This document shows positions 48,842-59,856 of a stretch of 64,000 nucleotides of DNA, in pieces. Both the position numbers and the translations under genes were made by a program. The stretch covers positions 177,683 through 241,682 of the forward strand of contig RPFO01000359.1 in assembly GCA_009746045.1 (NCBI GenBank). Reading direction: 5' to 3'. Position 1 is the first letter of the stretch. Every line of letters begins with the position of its first letter. Below the pieces are notes generated by a model. It did not search any database. It saw only the letters and a list, made by a program, of their open reading frames with translations, and had not been told where the DNA came from. The stretch comes from Mesostigma viride (taxonomy: Eukaryota > Streptophyta > Mesostigmatophyceae > Mesostigmatales > Mesostigmataceae).

Positions 48842-51800
48842 TCAGGTGTGGCGGTGTCTTCCCGGTATACCTGCTCCTTCTACCTCTAGGTCACGGCCTG
48901 CATGCATACAAAGGAAGACAAGAAGATATTATCGGACTTGGGAAGATGCCAAACACGCCCCTGGTAATAAACCCGCATTCTGCTAGGCGTATGTGTGTGC
49001 CATTCTTGACTTAGGTAAATTAACAAAAAAAAGTATACCGATCGACATCATGTGTGGGTGCATGGTCATGTGTATTGGACAATTTGTGTGTGATTTCCTG
49101 TGAGCAAAAATATATGGCCATGTACAAAAAAGCAATCCGGCATGTAGTTCAGGTAGAGAACAACTTACAAAAACTTAAATGATACTACAATCAAATGCGA
49201 GCAAATCAACAACATTGTTAGGTTGTTATTCATGTGTATAAAACATACATCACGATTCACCTGTCAAGTCATCAATGCAGGTCCGGGCATCTTCCCGAAC
49301 ACCAAGAGAGGAGCTTTGACCTCCCACCATGACGTCAGGGTCTGCATGCATTCACAAAAAGACATTTATTTCCAAGGTTTTTATGTAAATTAGTTTAATA
49401 CAGTAGTACATTCCTCAAAACCCGGCCTCTCCGCCAAGTTATAGATTTACTACCTCGCTTTCTCAAAGCTGGCCTATCTCACGTTACCATAAATAGGTCC
49501 CAAGCGATCCCGAGCGTCATGTGAGCAAAACCATGTGGTAAAGACTTAAGGCGCATGTGTGTGTCGATGTCATTGCTTAATTAACAAGTGGGTATGTGTT
49601 TATCTTCACAGCAAGTAAATGTATGCGTGTTTGTTTTAAAACGCATATGGCATGTCGTCAGCGATCCCACAAGCCTGGGGCAAGATTCTCACCTGTTAAG
49701 TTAACGCTCTCTCTGGTATCAGGCATTCCACCCCCTGCAGGAGTGCTTGGGCCTCCCTCCATGGTGTTAGGGACTGCATGCACAAAAAAAAAAAAACAAT
49801 GGCATTGTCAACTTTGTTGTGATGTACTTGTTAGGGTAAACCGCAATCAATACAACATGCACATGCTCATATTGACTTCATCATTACAATCTAGAGCGGC
49901 TTATTTAAGTTGTATGGCTCACCATTCATCGGTTGTCGTGGTAAATTCTCTGAGAGCTTCTGTCGAAACCCAGCCCTCCGTTTGGAAGGTGCATTGGAGG
50001 CAGCATGGGTTGACGTCAGCTCCGGCATGTCCACTTCGTCCTTCTTCCGTTTGGCACTGCCTTTGTTGCATGCTCGCAAAACCACAGGGTCTTGTTGAAT
50101 CGGCTTAGAGCCCGCTCTTCCCGAAAATTCATTTCCTTCGGCAATAGGCACAACTGTGCTCTCAGTCAAGATCCTACAACTTTCTACACAAGACGCTAAC
50201 AAAACTTTTGCGGCCGTTTCCTTGGCAGTAAAGGAAGCCATCCTCCATGCCTGCGGTTCAGGAGTAAAGTGGAACGACATATGCATTGTAGTACATTGTG
50301 GACAACATGCCGAGGTTGGATTTCAGCATCGCACGCCAATAAGAACGAGCGTACGGCATGTTCATGAACCTGCCCTCAAAGCAGCACATCAATTTTGCCT
50401 GCACCAACACACATAACAACAACACAACAAAATGAAGCACATCTTACTTACATTCCTCTACAATATCAAGTAATATTAGTGGGGTGGGGTGGGGGGAAGG
50501 AATTTATACAAATTACTATAAGCAACAAGACATGTATGTGGAGACACGCTATCGATTGGGGGTGGGGGGAATAATACAAGCCCTCGTGCATGCGATCCAA
50601 TAACACTAACAAAGCATATACACGCTTTCACATTGCAAAATGTCCAGCTTGGCGACGTCCATGCATGGTATGCACATGGACATGCTGAGAGGTTCTTCCA
50701 CACGTTAGATAAGTGTATACCCATGCACGTGCCCCCGTGCATGTGCACATGCACACACGCATGCATACCAATGACAACACCATATGCATTCACTACTGTA
50801 CCACAGACATGAGGCTCACTATAATTGTTCAAAAGCATATACCAACTGCGATCGGCCACTGAACCACAGACATACGTTGTATCCTAAGATGTGAAAATCA
50901 TAACAGTTCATCACAACTCATTAACCTATAACTCCTCCATGCCAACAACCGCCCCACTAGCCTGTTCACAACATATGTTGCTGTGATTTCTTGCTTGATA
51001 ATAGCCGTGTTAGCCCAGGCACACTTACCTCGTTGCCAAGGCCAGGATGCTGCTTAGCTCGCTCGCCACCCTCCCAACCCTCCTGCCCCCTGCCCAACGA
51101 GTACACGGTGACGGGCCTGCTCATATCATCAAGCAAACTGCTCGAGATTGTTGCCGTGGAGTAGACCGGGCTGCTGCCCAGGAATGCCGCCGTGAAGTTG
51201 CGGGCGCACAGGGCCAAGGATCCCTTGGGCCCCGCCCAGGCGCCATACAGCAGGGCGGTGTCCGTAATCAACTGCCATGAAGAGCGCATGGAGTGGGCGA
51301 ACACATTGCGTGTGGTGTTGCGCTGCGCGTGCAAGGGGGACGGTGACCCTGACGCTTCACTTAGCTCGCCACGCAAATTGGTGGTGCCAACAAGCTTTTG
51401 ATATTTGTGATCATGGGAGGGGCAGACGGACAAACAAAGCAATGAAACACGGATTCCACAATATATAATCAATCTAGAGTGCAGAGTAATCTAGAGTGTG
51501 ACGAGAAGGACGGGCAAAAACCCGTACAGCAAGCACGTAATTCCCTATCTTCTCACTTACTTAAGTCTTTAACATGCTGCCCTGCTAAACCCTGTACCCT
51601 AGTAAACCCCGCACACTAGACAAAACCAGGCACGTGCACTGCAATATTGGGCAGGTTACAGCTGGCAACACGTCTTGGCTTGCCTGATACGCCGCCACGA
51701 TGCGGCCGTCGACGAAAACCTCCAAGGTAGCCACGTTGCAACGAATCAAATGCGGTTCTGTTTCAAACGCGCAGTCGGTCTGAACATTGGGCATTATAAC

Positions 51801-52518
51801 GAGCGTCTCCGGCTTGGCGGTGCAGTCATCCTGCGTACACAAAGAAACACAAAGCACATGTACATGGCCCGCAAGTAGTATATTATTTTATATTATATGT
51901 ATATAACTTTAACAAATTAATATAAATAAATTATATTAAGAAATGTTAATTTTAAAGCGTATATCCTTAGCATGCATCCGTACTGTAGCGTGTTATCTTA
52001 GCGTGCATCCTTGACATGCCCGCATTGTAATAGTATCCTTACCGCCTATCCTTAGCGTTCATCCTTAGCGTACATGTATCCTTAGCATGTATCCTTAGCG
52101 TGTATCCTTAGGTGTGCCATTAGCGTGTATAGATCCTCAGCGTGCATCCTTTGCGTGCATCCTTTGCGTGTATCCTTAGCATGCATCCTTGCCGTGTTTC
52201 CTTATCAAGTATCCTTACTGTAGCGTGTATCCTTAGCGTGTATCCTTGTAAGCGTGTATCCTAGTTAGCGTGTATCGGCCTTAGGGTCACTGGCCAGGTT
52301 AGGAGGTAATGAACTTAACAATGGCATATTTTAATGAGCAATATGCTTGACATTTACCTTAGAGTCCGGCAAGTAGTTTGCGTGCCAGCTCGTGCTCGTA
52401 GCATCAACAGATCGCAGAGTATCATCTTCGTGATCACCCTGCTGTGTTGAATTTACTAGTGTGCTCCATGCAGAGGCAGAAGAAGCACGCTCAGCCTCCG
52501 CAGGTCCACCGGCAGATC
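48842..52518 (-). CDS. Spliced gene of at least seven exons, function unknown
   Basis: Exons on the minus strand: 52358-52518, 51660-51830, 51029-51394, 49923-50250, 49693-49773, 49261-49341, 48842-48897 (stop TGA). Reading phases agree at every junction. Donors are GTAAAT, GTAACC (least certain), GTAAGT, GTGAGC, GTGAGA and GTGAAT. Acceptors are mostly GCAG, several with TGCATGCAG. The protein includes STLVNSTQQGDHEDD, then FVDGRIVAAYQASQD, then SMRSSWQLITDTALLYGAWA, and a Lys/Arg-rich segment KRKKDEVDMPELTST. The two 81 bp exons encode parallel peptides (NTMEGGPSTPAGGGMPD and DVMVGGQSSSLGVRED), a tandem exon duplication. The first exon is not resolved. No family recognised. It lies inside the split-repeat element, and a fragment of one exon is inverted at 43909. 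Confidence 0.55.
51955..52280. repeat. Degenerate tandem repeats in an intron
   Basis: Many ~12-14 bp units like GCGTGTATCCTTA with variable spacing, within the intron between exons 52358-52518 and 51660-51830. Confidence 0.75.
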
Positions 52519-53849
52519 CTGTGCGTGCAGCAGAAAAAAATTCATGTTTGGCACATGTCTAGTATGTATGTTAGGATTTGCTGATGGTAGTATTGCTCCA
52601 TGAGCACGTCTTGAGGTTGTGAAACAGTTGAGCATGCAGGGTGATCTCGCATTCAGCTGTCTTTTTTTCCTCAAGAGGCGGCAGGGCTCCAATATTGGGG
52701 CCGTACACAATCTTGCAGCGAGGCCATTATATACATGATGTCATCTGGTACCCAGCCAGCTCAGATAAATGCAAGTAGGTTACCTAGTAATTCCCTCGTT
52801 ATCTTCAGCGCTCCGGCATGGTTATCTTTCAAACCTTATCATACAATGTTACTAATTAATATTGAATAGAGACGACATTCTTTTATCACGATCATGATGA
52901 GATCACGTATTGCCGGCAAATTGTACTGCAGGCGCCCTTCGCATGGCGGGTGCACATATGCATTGTGCGCACAATGCATGCTTAGTTTAATTTTGAGATA
53001 TACAATCCGATATGATATGTAAACATTGACGTGGGGTACGTGAAAGACCTACTCTAGAGAGTAAAAGTGGTACGCAGGTGTGGGCCGGCCAGCCGCGCGG
53101 CCATGATACCGAGGTAACTTCAGAAGGAAATATCGGGGGAATACCGTAACAAGATACCCTATAACTTTTGGCGGCCATTTCGCCGTCAAAACAAAGCTGG
53201 GTAAGGCAGGCGAAAAAGATTACCAGCACGTACACGCATAGGGGAAAGGATGTATCAAATTAAACGAGGTAATTATAAAGGAAGGGTGCCCATAATTAGG
53301 TATGTAATCCATACTTCCATTCTAACACTCTTCATTCAGAAGCGTCAAGAAACAATCAACGTTTACAGGTAATGAACACGAAGGGCTGACTACATGATCA
53401 AGCACAACGCGGATTCGCGTCATTACTGTAGAACAGAGACTACCGGCACGGACAATCCACAGCAGCATCATGCATAAGAAGAACCCGCGGCCGAATAATG
53501 AGGGGCCGGGTCCCTTGGATCATTCGGAACCTCGCTTGTGTACAAAAATTAGCTTACGTAAGATCTTGATTGAAGTCCCACGATCAGAACCGCCTTGCGC
53601 ACTCGTGTCAGTGCTAGCCCGCACGCCGAAAGATGTAGACACGATGAGCAATAATGTCGAGATAAAAGCCACATGGTGCTTGAATGCATCATGCGCCATT
53701 GGAAACGGCCGGGACGCTCCTGCTTAAGAACTACGCCGGAGCCTCCTAGGCTGTATGTGGTAATATGTTAAGTTCGGTTAGCCTGGAAATGCTCAAAACT
53801 CCAAAGCAGTCTGTGAAGTGTAAGTGAAATACCAGCAACCGACGCCATT
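52519..53849. other. Upstream region of the spliced gene
   Basis: No complete gene resolved. A possible further minus-strand exon around 52600-52720 has an open frame that would join in phase (donor GTGCTC at ~52610), but its start is unclear. The rest holds only short ORFs without recognisable features. Confidence 0.35.
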
Positions 53850-54099
53850 GTCCGGTTCTTGCTGGCTGCCAGTTTATTGCTGCCGGCCTCATGTGCGGCG
53901 GTAATTTTACGTTGTATGGATGTTACGCTGCACCAGTCTGTGCTTTTTTACGTAGTACCAGTGTAGTGTAGAAATCCAAAAGCGCAAACGCCCAAAGCCA
54001 ACTTCCAAGACGCCCAAAGCCCAATTCCAAGACGCCCAAAGCCCAAAGGCGGGCGAGTCTGGCGCGGCGCCGGCCATTGGGCCCCGGAATAAGAAATAC
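53850..54099 (-). repeat. Right arm of the ~10.8 kb-spaced inverted repeat
   Basis: Reverse complement of 43257-43500, including the ~22 bp CCCAAAGC-type units. It ends AAGAAATAC. Confidence 0.75.
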
Positions 54100-54606
54100 C
54101 GGTATTGCGGCTTTTTCTTCGGAAATTGCTGCTGGCCAGCAAACTTTGCAATTGCCTTCCGCCGAGGGGGGGGTGGTTGGGGCTGGGGACGGCGATGGGA
54201 AAAGCGCCTAAGCTAGAAATTTTTTCCCCACGCATAGAAACCTCGGGGGGGAATGCGGTCTTGGCTGAACGGACTCTCGTTCAGCCAGGTGCCTGGGGCT
54301 GTGGCCTCGGGCATCCGGGCTGGCGGGGCCTGGGCTAGGTCCACGTTTTTTCTCGAAGCACCCCGGGTCTATGGGGAGACGGCCATAGCGGTACCGACTC
54401 GGGGCCCCGAGAGGGGTCATGATAGGCTGGCCGTGCGCAATCGCAGTGCAAATGCGCTGGGCCTTTTTGGGCCTGGCCATGCATCCACAGCCGCCGGGCA
54501 CACGCCTCCCGATGTGGGGGGGCTCCCGTTTTGCGGCAGGGCGGTCACTTGTGACAACGAGCAAGGTGGAGTGCGGCTTCAAGGGAAAGCCAGGGCGGGG
54601 GTGATT

Positions 54607-55313
54607 GGGCAACGTACTTCATGAAGGGCCTTGAACGGCGTGCCTCCGGGCATGTCAATTAGTGTCACATGTATGCTTCCACTTATTGTTTTAATGAAGA
54701 TGCTGGTTTTTGTGGGAGCTACGTGGGACATGAATCGGGGTTCTTTGAACGGAGTTTCTTCTATACGTGAATGCGGGAACAAGAGGCCGCTGGATGAGCG
54801 GCTTATAGGTCGTAGTGTTTACTCGTAGCTGTTTGGCTAGAGCTTTTGTGATTAGTAGATGCAATATAGTGCATGGTTGAAAAATGAATTAAATAAAATG
54901 TGCGTTCCGCGCTTGGGTTGATTATACCCGGGCGGAACGGGGCGTGAGGTGCAGTGCCCCTGAAAAGAACAACCTACGCATTATTTAATACTAGCCGTGC
55001 AGATTCGGGATATTCTACCCCCGGTCTGTACGGTTAGCGTCTTACTAGCATCCACTAAACATAAGGGTTTAATGACGTCAGTTAGCTAGGGATAAGGGAG
55101 GTTTTGCGACTAAAAGCCGCTCTGGCTGGTTTTGTCGGCCTCTTTCTTTGCTCCCCACCCACCCACCCGTGTCTTGGTTGCCTCTAGGGCAACGTACTTC
55201 ATGAAGGGCCTTGAACGGCGTGCCTCCGGGCATGTCAATTAGTGTCACATGTATGCTTCCACTTATTGTTTTAATGAAGATGCTGGTTTTTGTGGGAGCT
55301 ACGTGGGACATGA
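54607..55313 (+). repeat. Split direct repeats B1, A2 and B2
   Basis: B1 54607-54733, A2 54734-55153, a C-rich 33 bp spacer, B2 55187-55313. The B unit starts GGGCAACGTACTTCATGAAG and ends GGGACATGA. Confidence 0.9.
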
Positions 55314-55390
55314 AAAGGAATAGGAATCTAGAAGAAAGCCACAAAGGAAAATGAAAAACCTTGAAGGATGCAGCAGGAACAAAATTAAAA

Positions 55391-55783
55391 TCAATCCTTT
55401 TTAACAACAGTAATGGATAGGGAACCAAACTCCAAAGTGAGAGGAGTATCTGAAGCAGATGCAGATGCAGCCCGTTTAGGGGGAGAAGAAGGAGGGGTAG
55501 CAAAGACTAGAGCTTCTACTGGAGGACGACCATAAGGAATAGGGCGTACATGAAGGCCTAAATCTGTTTGGCTATGATCTATAAGGAACTGCTGAGCTTC
55601 TTCGAAGGACATAAATTTCTTGTACCTAATTACGTTGTATACACGATTCTGAACGATCTTCCTAGCGTCGGACCAAGAAAGGAAAATGGAGGACCATTGA
55701 GGCGTAATCACTACGTAATATTTAGCTAGACTATTATCGCTAGAAGAATGGGAAGGAGCAGTAAAAGATCGCCGTTGGCTCAT
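55391..55783 (-). CDS. ORF1 of Gypsy copy 1 (hybrid-binding domain)
   Basis: 130 residues from the ATG at 55783, the same length as copy 2 ORF1, and about 85 percent alike by eye. The domain residues AKYYVVITPQWSSIFLSWSD and YNVIRYKKFMSFEEAQQFL are kept; changes cluster in the Pro/Ser-rich tail. It is the only copy 1 reading frame that remains fully open, now cut off from its gag by the 12.8 kb insertion. Confidence 0.75.
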   Translation of the reverse strand: MSQRRSFTAPSHSSSDNSLAKYYVVITPQWSSIFLSWSDARKIVQNRVYNVIRYKKFMSFEEAQQFLIDHSQTDLGLHVRPIPYGRPPVEALVFATPPSSPPKRAASASASDTPLTLEFGSLSITVVKKD

Positions 55784-56237
55784 GGTAACGCACCTTGTTG
55801 TTCTTGAGTAGTCACGATAGGAGTGGAAGGGGTAGGAGTCGACTTAGCTGGGTTATCTGGATCACCAAAATGACGAGGGCGGCAATGGTCCAGCGCTCGT
55901 AGTCCTAAAGTCAGCGACCCCGGTACGTGACTTTCTGCGAGTGCGGCCGTCTAATGTACAGCAGCACGAAGGAAAAGGTGGAACCTACCCAGACGCTAAT
56001 CGTCTCACTAACACCGAACCGAAAACATCACCTATCTACGACAGTGAACCACTTTTCTAAAGAAAACAAGACGAGGAAAAGGAACTATCTAGAAAAGGAT
56101 TTTCCGCTTCGAGCAGGTCTATCTTCTAGGCAGGGCGTGTCCTGAATCAGGCAGCACTACCCCCCCAGCTCGCAGGCGACCCGCCCATTACCTGTCAAGT
56201 AGGTGTCGTCTTCATTTTCCCAGCCGCGGAAGGGTTG

Positions 56238-57456
56238 TGTTTAAAATATGTATAATGCGTTACTTGGTCAACATGATAATTGACGTAATTCATTAGAATT
56301 AATTAACGCATATTGGCAGCACGGCTATGGCATTGCCCTTGCCATCGGGCAGCCATTAGCCTAAATTGCTACATTGTCACTTGCTAGCAAGGAAAAGGGG
56401 AGAGTTCGTGGAGTTGCCAACCCTAAAATCATGCACGGTGGCATGGGGTCGGCACTACCCTTGGCGACAATCTAACGGCTGGCACAAATGACAGGTCAGC
56501 ATCACTAGTGGTGTCGAATGCATGCATACGGTGCACATTCTAGAAAGTACTGCGCACAGGTGCAGGCGCATCATGACGTGGACATAGGTACGGCCACTCT
56601 AATTATCGCCACACATATTGCACGCTCAGTGCCGGAATAGGACCATCGGCACTAAATATCTCACTCGCCACTATATAAAATGTGATGCGATAAGTTGGAA
56701 TAGCACACGGCTAGACTACCTAGCATAAATACACGGCAAGAGGTGGGCATAACCTCAGACACCCCCCTTGCACAGCTCATGCGTGCTCAAAAGAAACATG
56801 ACACTCCTTCCTCTCCCCCCTCAATAACTAGGTAGGATAGCCGGGTACAAAACACCCTGGCATACCCCCCTTACACGGCTAACCATGGTGGGGATAAGGA
56901 GGTTCAAACTCAGTACCAGCAAGAAAGATGGGGAATCAGGCACCCCCCCTCAAGGAGAAGGTCCTTTCAGGTCAACGGCCAACAAAGGACTAGCTCAACT
57001 ATGACAAAAAACAATGGCCGGCAGGTCATAAATAATCCAAACTGATTATCAACGAAATCTCGACAAAAGGCGCTCGGCTCATACACCCCCTGGCTCTTGG
57101 CTCTAGGCTCCTTGGCTCGGCGGCTCCTGGCTCAGCGGCTCTTACGGGCTCTCCCGGCACTGGGCTCACGGCACGTGGCTCTCGGGCAGGCACTGGGCGC
57201 TCGACATAAAAAGTCGAGTATAATAGTCTAGCGGATCAATGCCGCTTGCCATAGAAGGCGATATCAGCTCGTAGACTCTGCGAAAATGGGCTTGAATCCT
57301 CACGGCTCACTGTGCCAGCAGCGGAATCAGCATCCGGAACAATAAATTTGCTGTCGTCGAAAAAATAAAAAAGTTGGCTGTCCCCGCCCAGAACCAAACA
57401 CGGACTTCAGGCATCCAGCGTAAATACACGGCAAGAGGTGGGCATAACCTCAGACA
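56238..57456. mobile_element. TG...CA insertion with 5 bp target duplication in the copy 1 leader
   Basis: Begins TGTTTAAAATATG and ends CCTCAGACA, flanked by GGTTG on both sides (56233-56237, 57457-57461). The last ~38 bp (AAATACACGGCAAGAGGTGG then GCATAACCTCAGACA) also occur internally, ending at 56761 and followed by a C run. It may be an LTR element with a 524 bp LTR and a mostly deleted second LTR. No coding region. Confidence 0.75.
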
Positions 57457-57526
57457 GGTTGATTCAATGACGTATGTTGCAAAGGATCGTCGTCTCGCTC
57501 TCTATCTAAACTACCTCCGATACCAT

Positions 57527-58098
57527 TGTTACGCCGCAAGCCTCGGCCGCCACCTCTACCTCTACCGGTCCTGATACTACCTAAACTAGTGAGGCCGCTT
57601 CTATTTACACCCCTAGCGAAAGACGACCGAGACGAACCAGATCTCAATGCATTTACATATGTACTACTGTAATATGCCATAGGCCATTTAATCAAACCCG
57701 TTTACTCCAGGAAAAGAGGAAGGAAACACAACTACACTGCCGTGACCCAAGCCTATATGTGTTAATTCATTTAACACACGCCGAGTGCACACACAAGGGG
57801 TAGAACACGCATAAATGGTCACCAACGGTCCAACACGCTCGGGCCAACATGGCCCTCGCCTACAGATGCACGCTGGTCCACTACATCTACTGATGCACGC
57901 TGGTCCACTACATTCTACCAAAGGATCAGGACCACTAGTAAAGTACGCGGCGCGGCGCCCAACGGCACCCAATGTACCACAGTACTGTTACGAAGACAAT
58001 AATGTCCCGGTAGGAGCCTAAACGTAAACCTAGGGACAACTGAGGCAAAAGACCTAATTTACGTCCGTAACTACAACGAATTGTTACGCGACGTAACA
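57527..58098 (-). repeat. 5' LTR of Gypsy copy 1
   Basis: 572 bp. I noticed no difference from 22551-23122. Followed by the GGTGT target duplication at 58099-58103. Confidence 0.93.
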
Positions 58099-58377
58099 GG
58101 TGTGCAGAGTGTCACTGGGTCTACACACATCTGGAAACTAAGACGACATATGCAAGAATCCCAGACGACCTGCGTCGATGCATGAGAGGTTTACTCTGGA
58201 TTAAAAACCCATAGTTAGAACTGCATTTCGAGACGAATGAAAATTGTTTTCAGCATGCATTGACGCGTTGTATACTGCATAAACGACTTCATTAAAATTT
58301 ATATCACGTTCACATTCGCTATCAGCTCGACAAGAGCGAAATGGCAAGCTCGTTGCCGTCGTCAACAAGACGACACT

Positions 58378-58953
58378 CTACTCCTTGTCCTTGGAGTTTC
58401 CAGTCTGGCTCTTCACAACGTTCGAGCCGGTCTTCCTCTTGTCGTTAAGGCCGCGGGAGCTTGACACTTCCTCGCGGTTCCTCTTCCTGCCATGGGAAGT
58501 GGCGGTCTTTGCGTCCTCGAAACCCTTCTTTGCCTCCTCCCATGCCTTGTAGAGGGTAACGGGGGCAATGCCTGGCTGGCGCTTGGACTTGGAGAAGCCA
58601 TCGACGAATTCGTCGACCATCTTAACGCATCCGTCGGCTTGGTCGAGGCGAATCCACTCACATCGGTCCTCGACCTTCCTCGGCCTTGCCGCGTTCCTCT
58701 CGTAGACCCACTCGACGCAAATTTTGGGCGTCTGGCGGTCGACATCGTCATATCCGGCGTCGTGAATCTTGAGAACCTCGCAGGTAGGACCGGTGCCTCC
58801 AACAGCACCGGGTGCCCCGGACAAGAGGGAGACCTGATGCGTCAGGTATACGAGCTGGTCCGATATCTTTGTCTGGCCGTCCTCGAGACTATCGAGGTAT
58901 TTTCCAAGCGTGGCCGACGCCTTCTCGCAGGGCCCTGCGTTTCGGGAAGCCAT
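58378..58953 (-). CDS. Unrecognised protein of the virus-like cluster
   Basis: 191 residues from the ATG at 58953. The N-terminal 50 residues can form a coiled coil (TLGKYLDSLEDGQTKISDQL). The middle has CVEWVYERN and EWIRLDQADGCVKMVDEF. The C-terminal 50 residues are Lys/Arg/Ser-rich and probably disordered (HGRKRNREEVSSSRG). I know no family with this combination. It is the last minus-strand gene of the cluster; about 350 bp without a gene separates it from 59305. Confidence 0.5.
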   Translation of the reverse strand: MASRNAGPCEKASATLGKYLDSLEDGQTKISDQLVYLTHQVSLLSGAPGAVGGTGPTCEVLKIHDAGYDDVDRQTPKICVEWVYERNAARPRKVEDRCEWIRLDQADGCVKMVDEFVDGFSKSKRQPGIAPVTLYKAWEEAKKGFEDAKTATSHGRKRNREEVSSSRGLNDKRKTGSNVVKSQTGNSKDKE

Positions 58954-59304
58954 GGCTATACCGGCAGAGGGCTTGCAACGTGAGATGCGTGACCTGCACG
59001 TGATTTTGCCTATTTGTGCACCGTGTGCAAAGGCCCGTTACGTCTGCTGGCACGGCCTGGACAGGGCGCGAAGGTGGCGAGACTTGCACAAGTGTCGAAC
59101 TTGGCTAAAAATTGCAGTGATGCAAGTCCAGAGTGGCCTCTACCACGTGGCGAGTTCTGGGACGTGAATTCAGGTAAACGGACTCGTAAGCTCGCGCGTA
59201 CTCGGGGTCGTTTCTCATACGCCTGAACGAATTCTCCAGGGTGTCCACCAGTGTGAATTTTCCAAGGCATCCACCCATACATATTGTCGTATAATGCACA
59301 GAAA

Positions 59305-59814
59305 TTACTTACCGTGACAATTACACTTATTGAAACCGCGAATCTTTTCAAAACGTAGGATGCACAAAAAACCGTCCGTCTGCAACGGGGGGAATTGAGT
59401 CTCGTTACCGTCAAGTCTGTCAATGTACGACGCTCCTATCGTAATATGTCCTCCGTTTCTGAACAGGTGTGGGTTCTTTAGGTTAAAAAACGCGTGCTCG
59501 TTGATCATGGCGTAAGAAAAGATGTCCCCGTCTGATCCACCCATGACAGTCTCGTTGCATAAAACAATGCAATCCTGTTGGTTATGCTCACCACCGGAGA
59601 AACTCGGGGAAACAAGCCCGACAATAGCACGGTCCTCATCAAAAGGTACTGCGTCAACGTAGGCATAATGCACACCACCACGCCATGTACTGTCAATGAT
59701 GGGCGCCCTCGGGTCTGGTTTGATTCTAAATTGACGTAACCCGGTGGTGGAGTCAATCACGTTTTCAGAGGCCTTGGAATCTAGCACTATTTGATAATAG
59801 GTGGGGTGTTCCAT
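59305..59814 (-). CDS. Probable small virion protein of a Polinton-like virus
   Basis: 169 residues from the ATG at 59814. It starts EHPTYYQIVLDSKASENVID, resembling the beta-rich N-termini of minor virion proteins in Polinton-like viruses, and contains mostly strand-forming sequence (HYAYVDAVPFDED, FLCILRFEKIRG). The context is between a probable fibre gene and the unassigned 58378 gene on the same strand. The assignment rests on general resemblance and position, not on a specific motif. Confidence 0.45.
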   Translation of the reverse strand: MEHPTYYQIVLDSKASENVIDSTTGLRQFRIKPDPRAPIIDSTWRGGVHYAYVDAVPFDEDRAIVGLVSPSFSGGEHNQQDCIVLCNETVMGGSDGDIFSYAMINEHAFFNLKNPHLFRNGGHITIGASYIDRLDGNETQFPPLQTDGFLCILRFEKIRGFNKCNCHGK

Positions 59815-59856
59815 AGTTTATTACATCTTATTAGAGATAATAGTTGATCCACAGCT

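Larger units (their letters stand above)
42520..55313 (+). mobile_element. DIRS/PAT-like element with split direct repeats, inserted in copy 1
   Basis: Order of repeats: A1 (42520-42938, 419 bp), interior, B1 (54607-54733, 127 bp), A2 (54734-55153, 420 bp), a 33 bp spacer, B2 (55187-55313, 127 bp). A1 matches A2 except for one C in a C run, and B1 matches B2. This A1-interior-B1-A2-B2 order is the split-direct-repeat structure of PAT/Ngaro-type DIRS retroelements and of TOC1 of Chlamydomonas. Comparison with the uninterrupted copy 2 sequence (between ORF1 and gag) shows no target-site duplication, as expected for tyrosine-recombinase insertion. I find no reverse transcriptase or tyrosine recombinase in the interior, so it is probably non-autonomous or carries foreign cargo. 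Confidence 0.75.
22551..58098 (-). mobile_element. Chromodomain Ty3/Gypsy LTR retrotransposon, copy 1, split by three insertions
   Basis: Two 572 bp LTRs (22551-23122 and 57527-58098) in minus orientation, starting TGTTAC and ending GTAACA on both strands, are flanked by the 5 bp target duplication GGTGT (22546-22550 and 58099-58103). Reading leftwards: LTR, leader, ORF1 (55391-55783), gag, pol, ORF3, PPT, LTR. The interior is interrupted by the insertion at 56238-57456 (leader), the split-repeat element at 42520-55313 (between ORF1 and gag) and the sister element at 30948-41728 (inside gag). The remaining length is about 10.74 kb, close to intact copy 2. The LTRs look identical in my reading, yet gag, pol and ORF3 are broken. 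Confidence 0.93.

Noticed and set aside
30948..58098. The right-hand Gypsy fragments as several independent elements
   Set aside because: Target duplications, orientation and summed length show that they are one element (copy 1) split by insertions.
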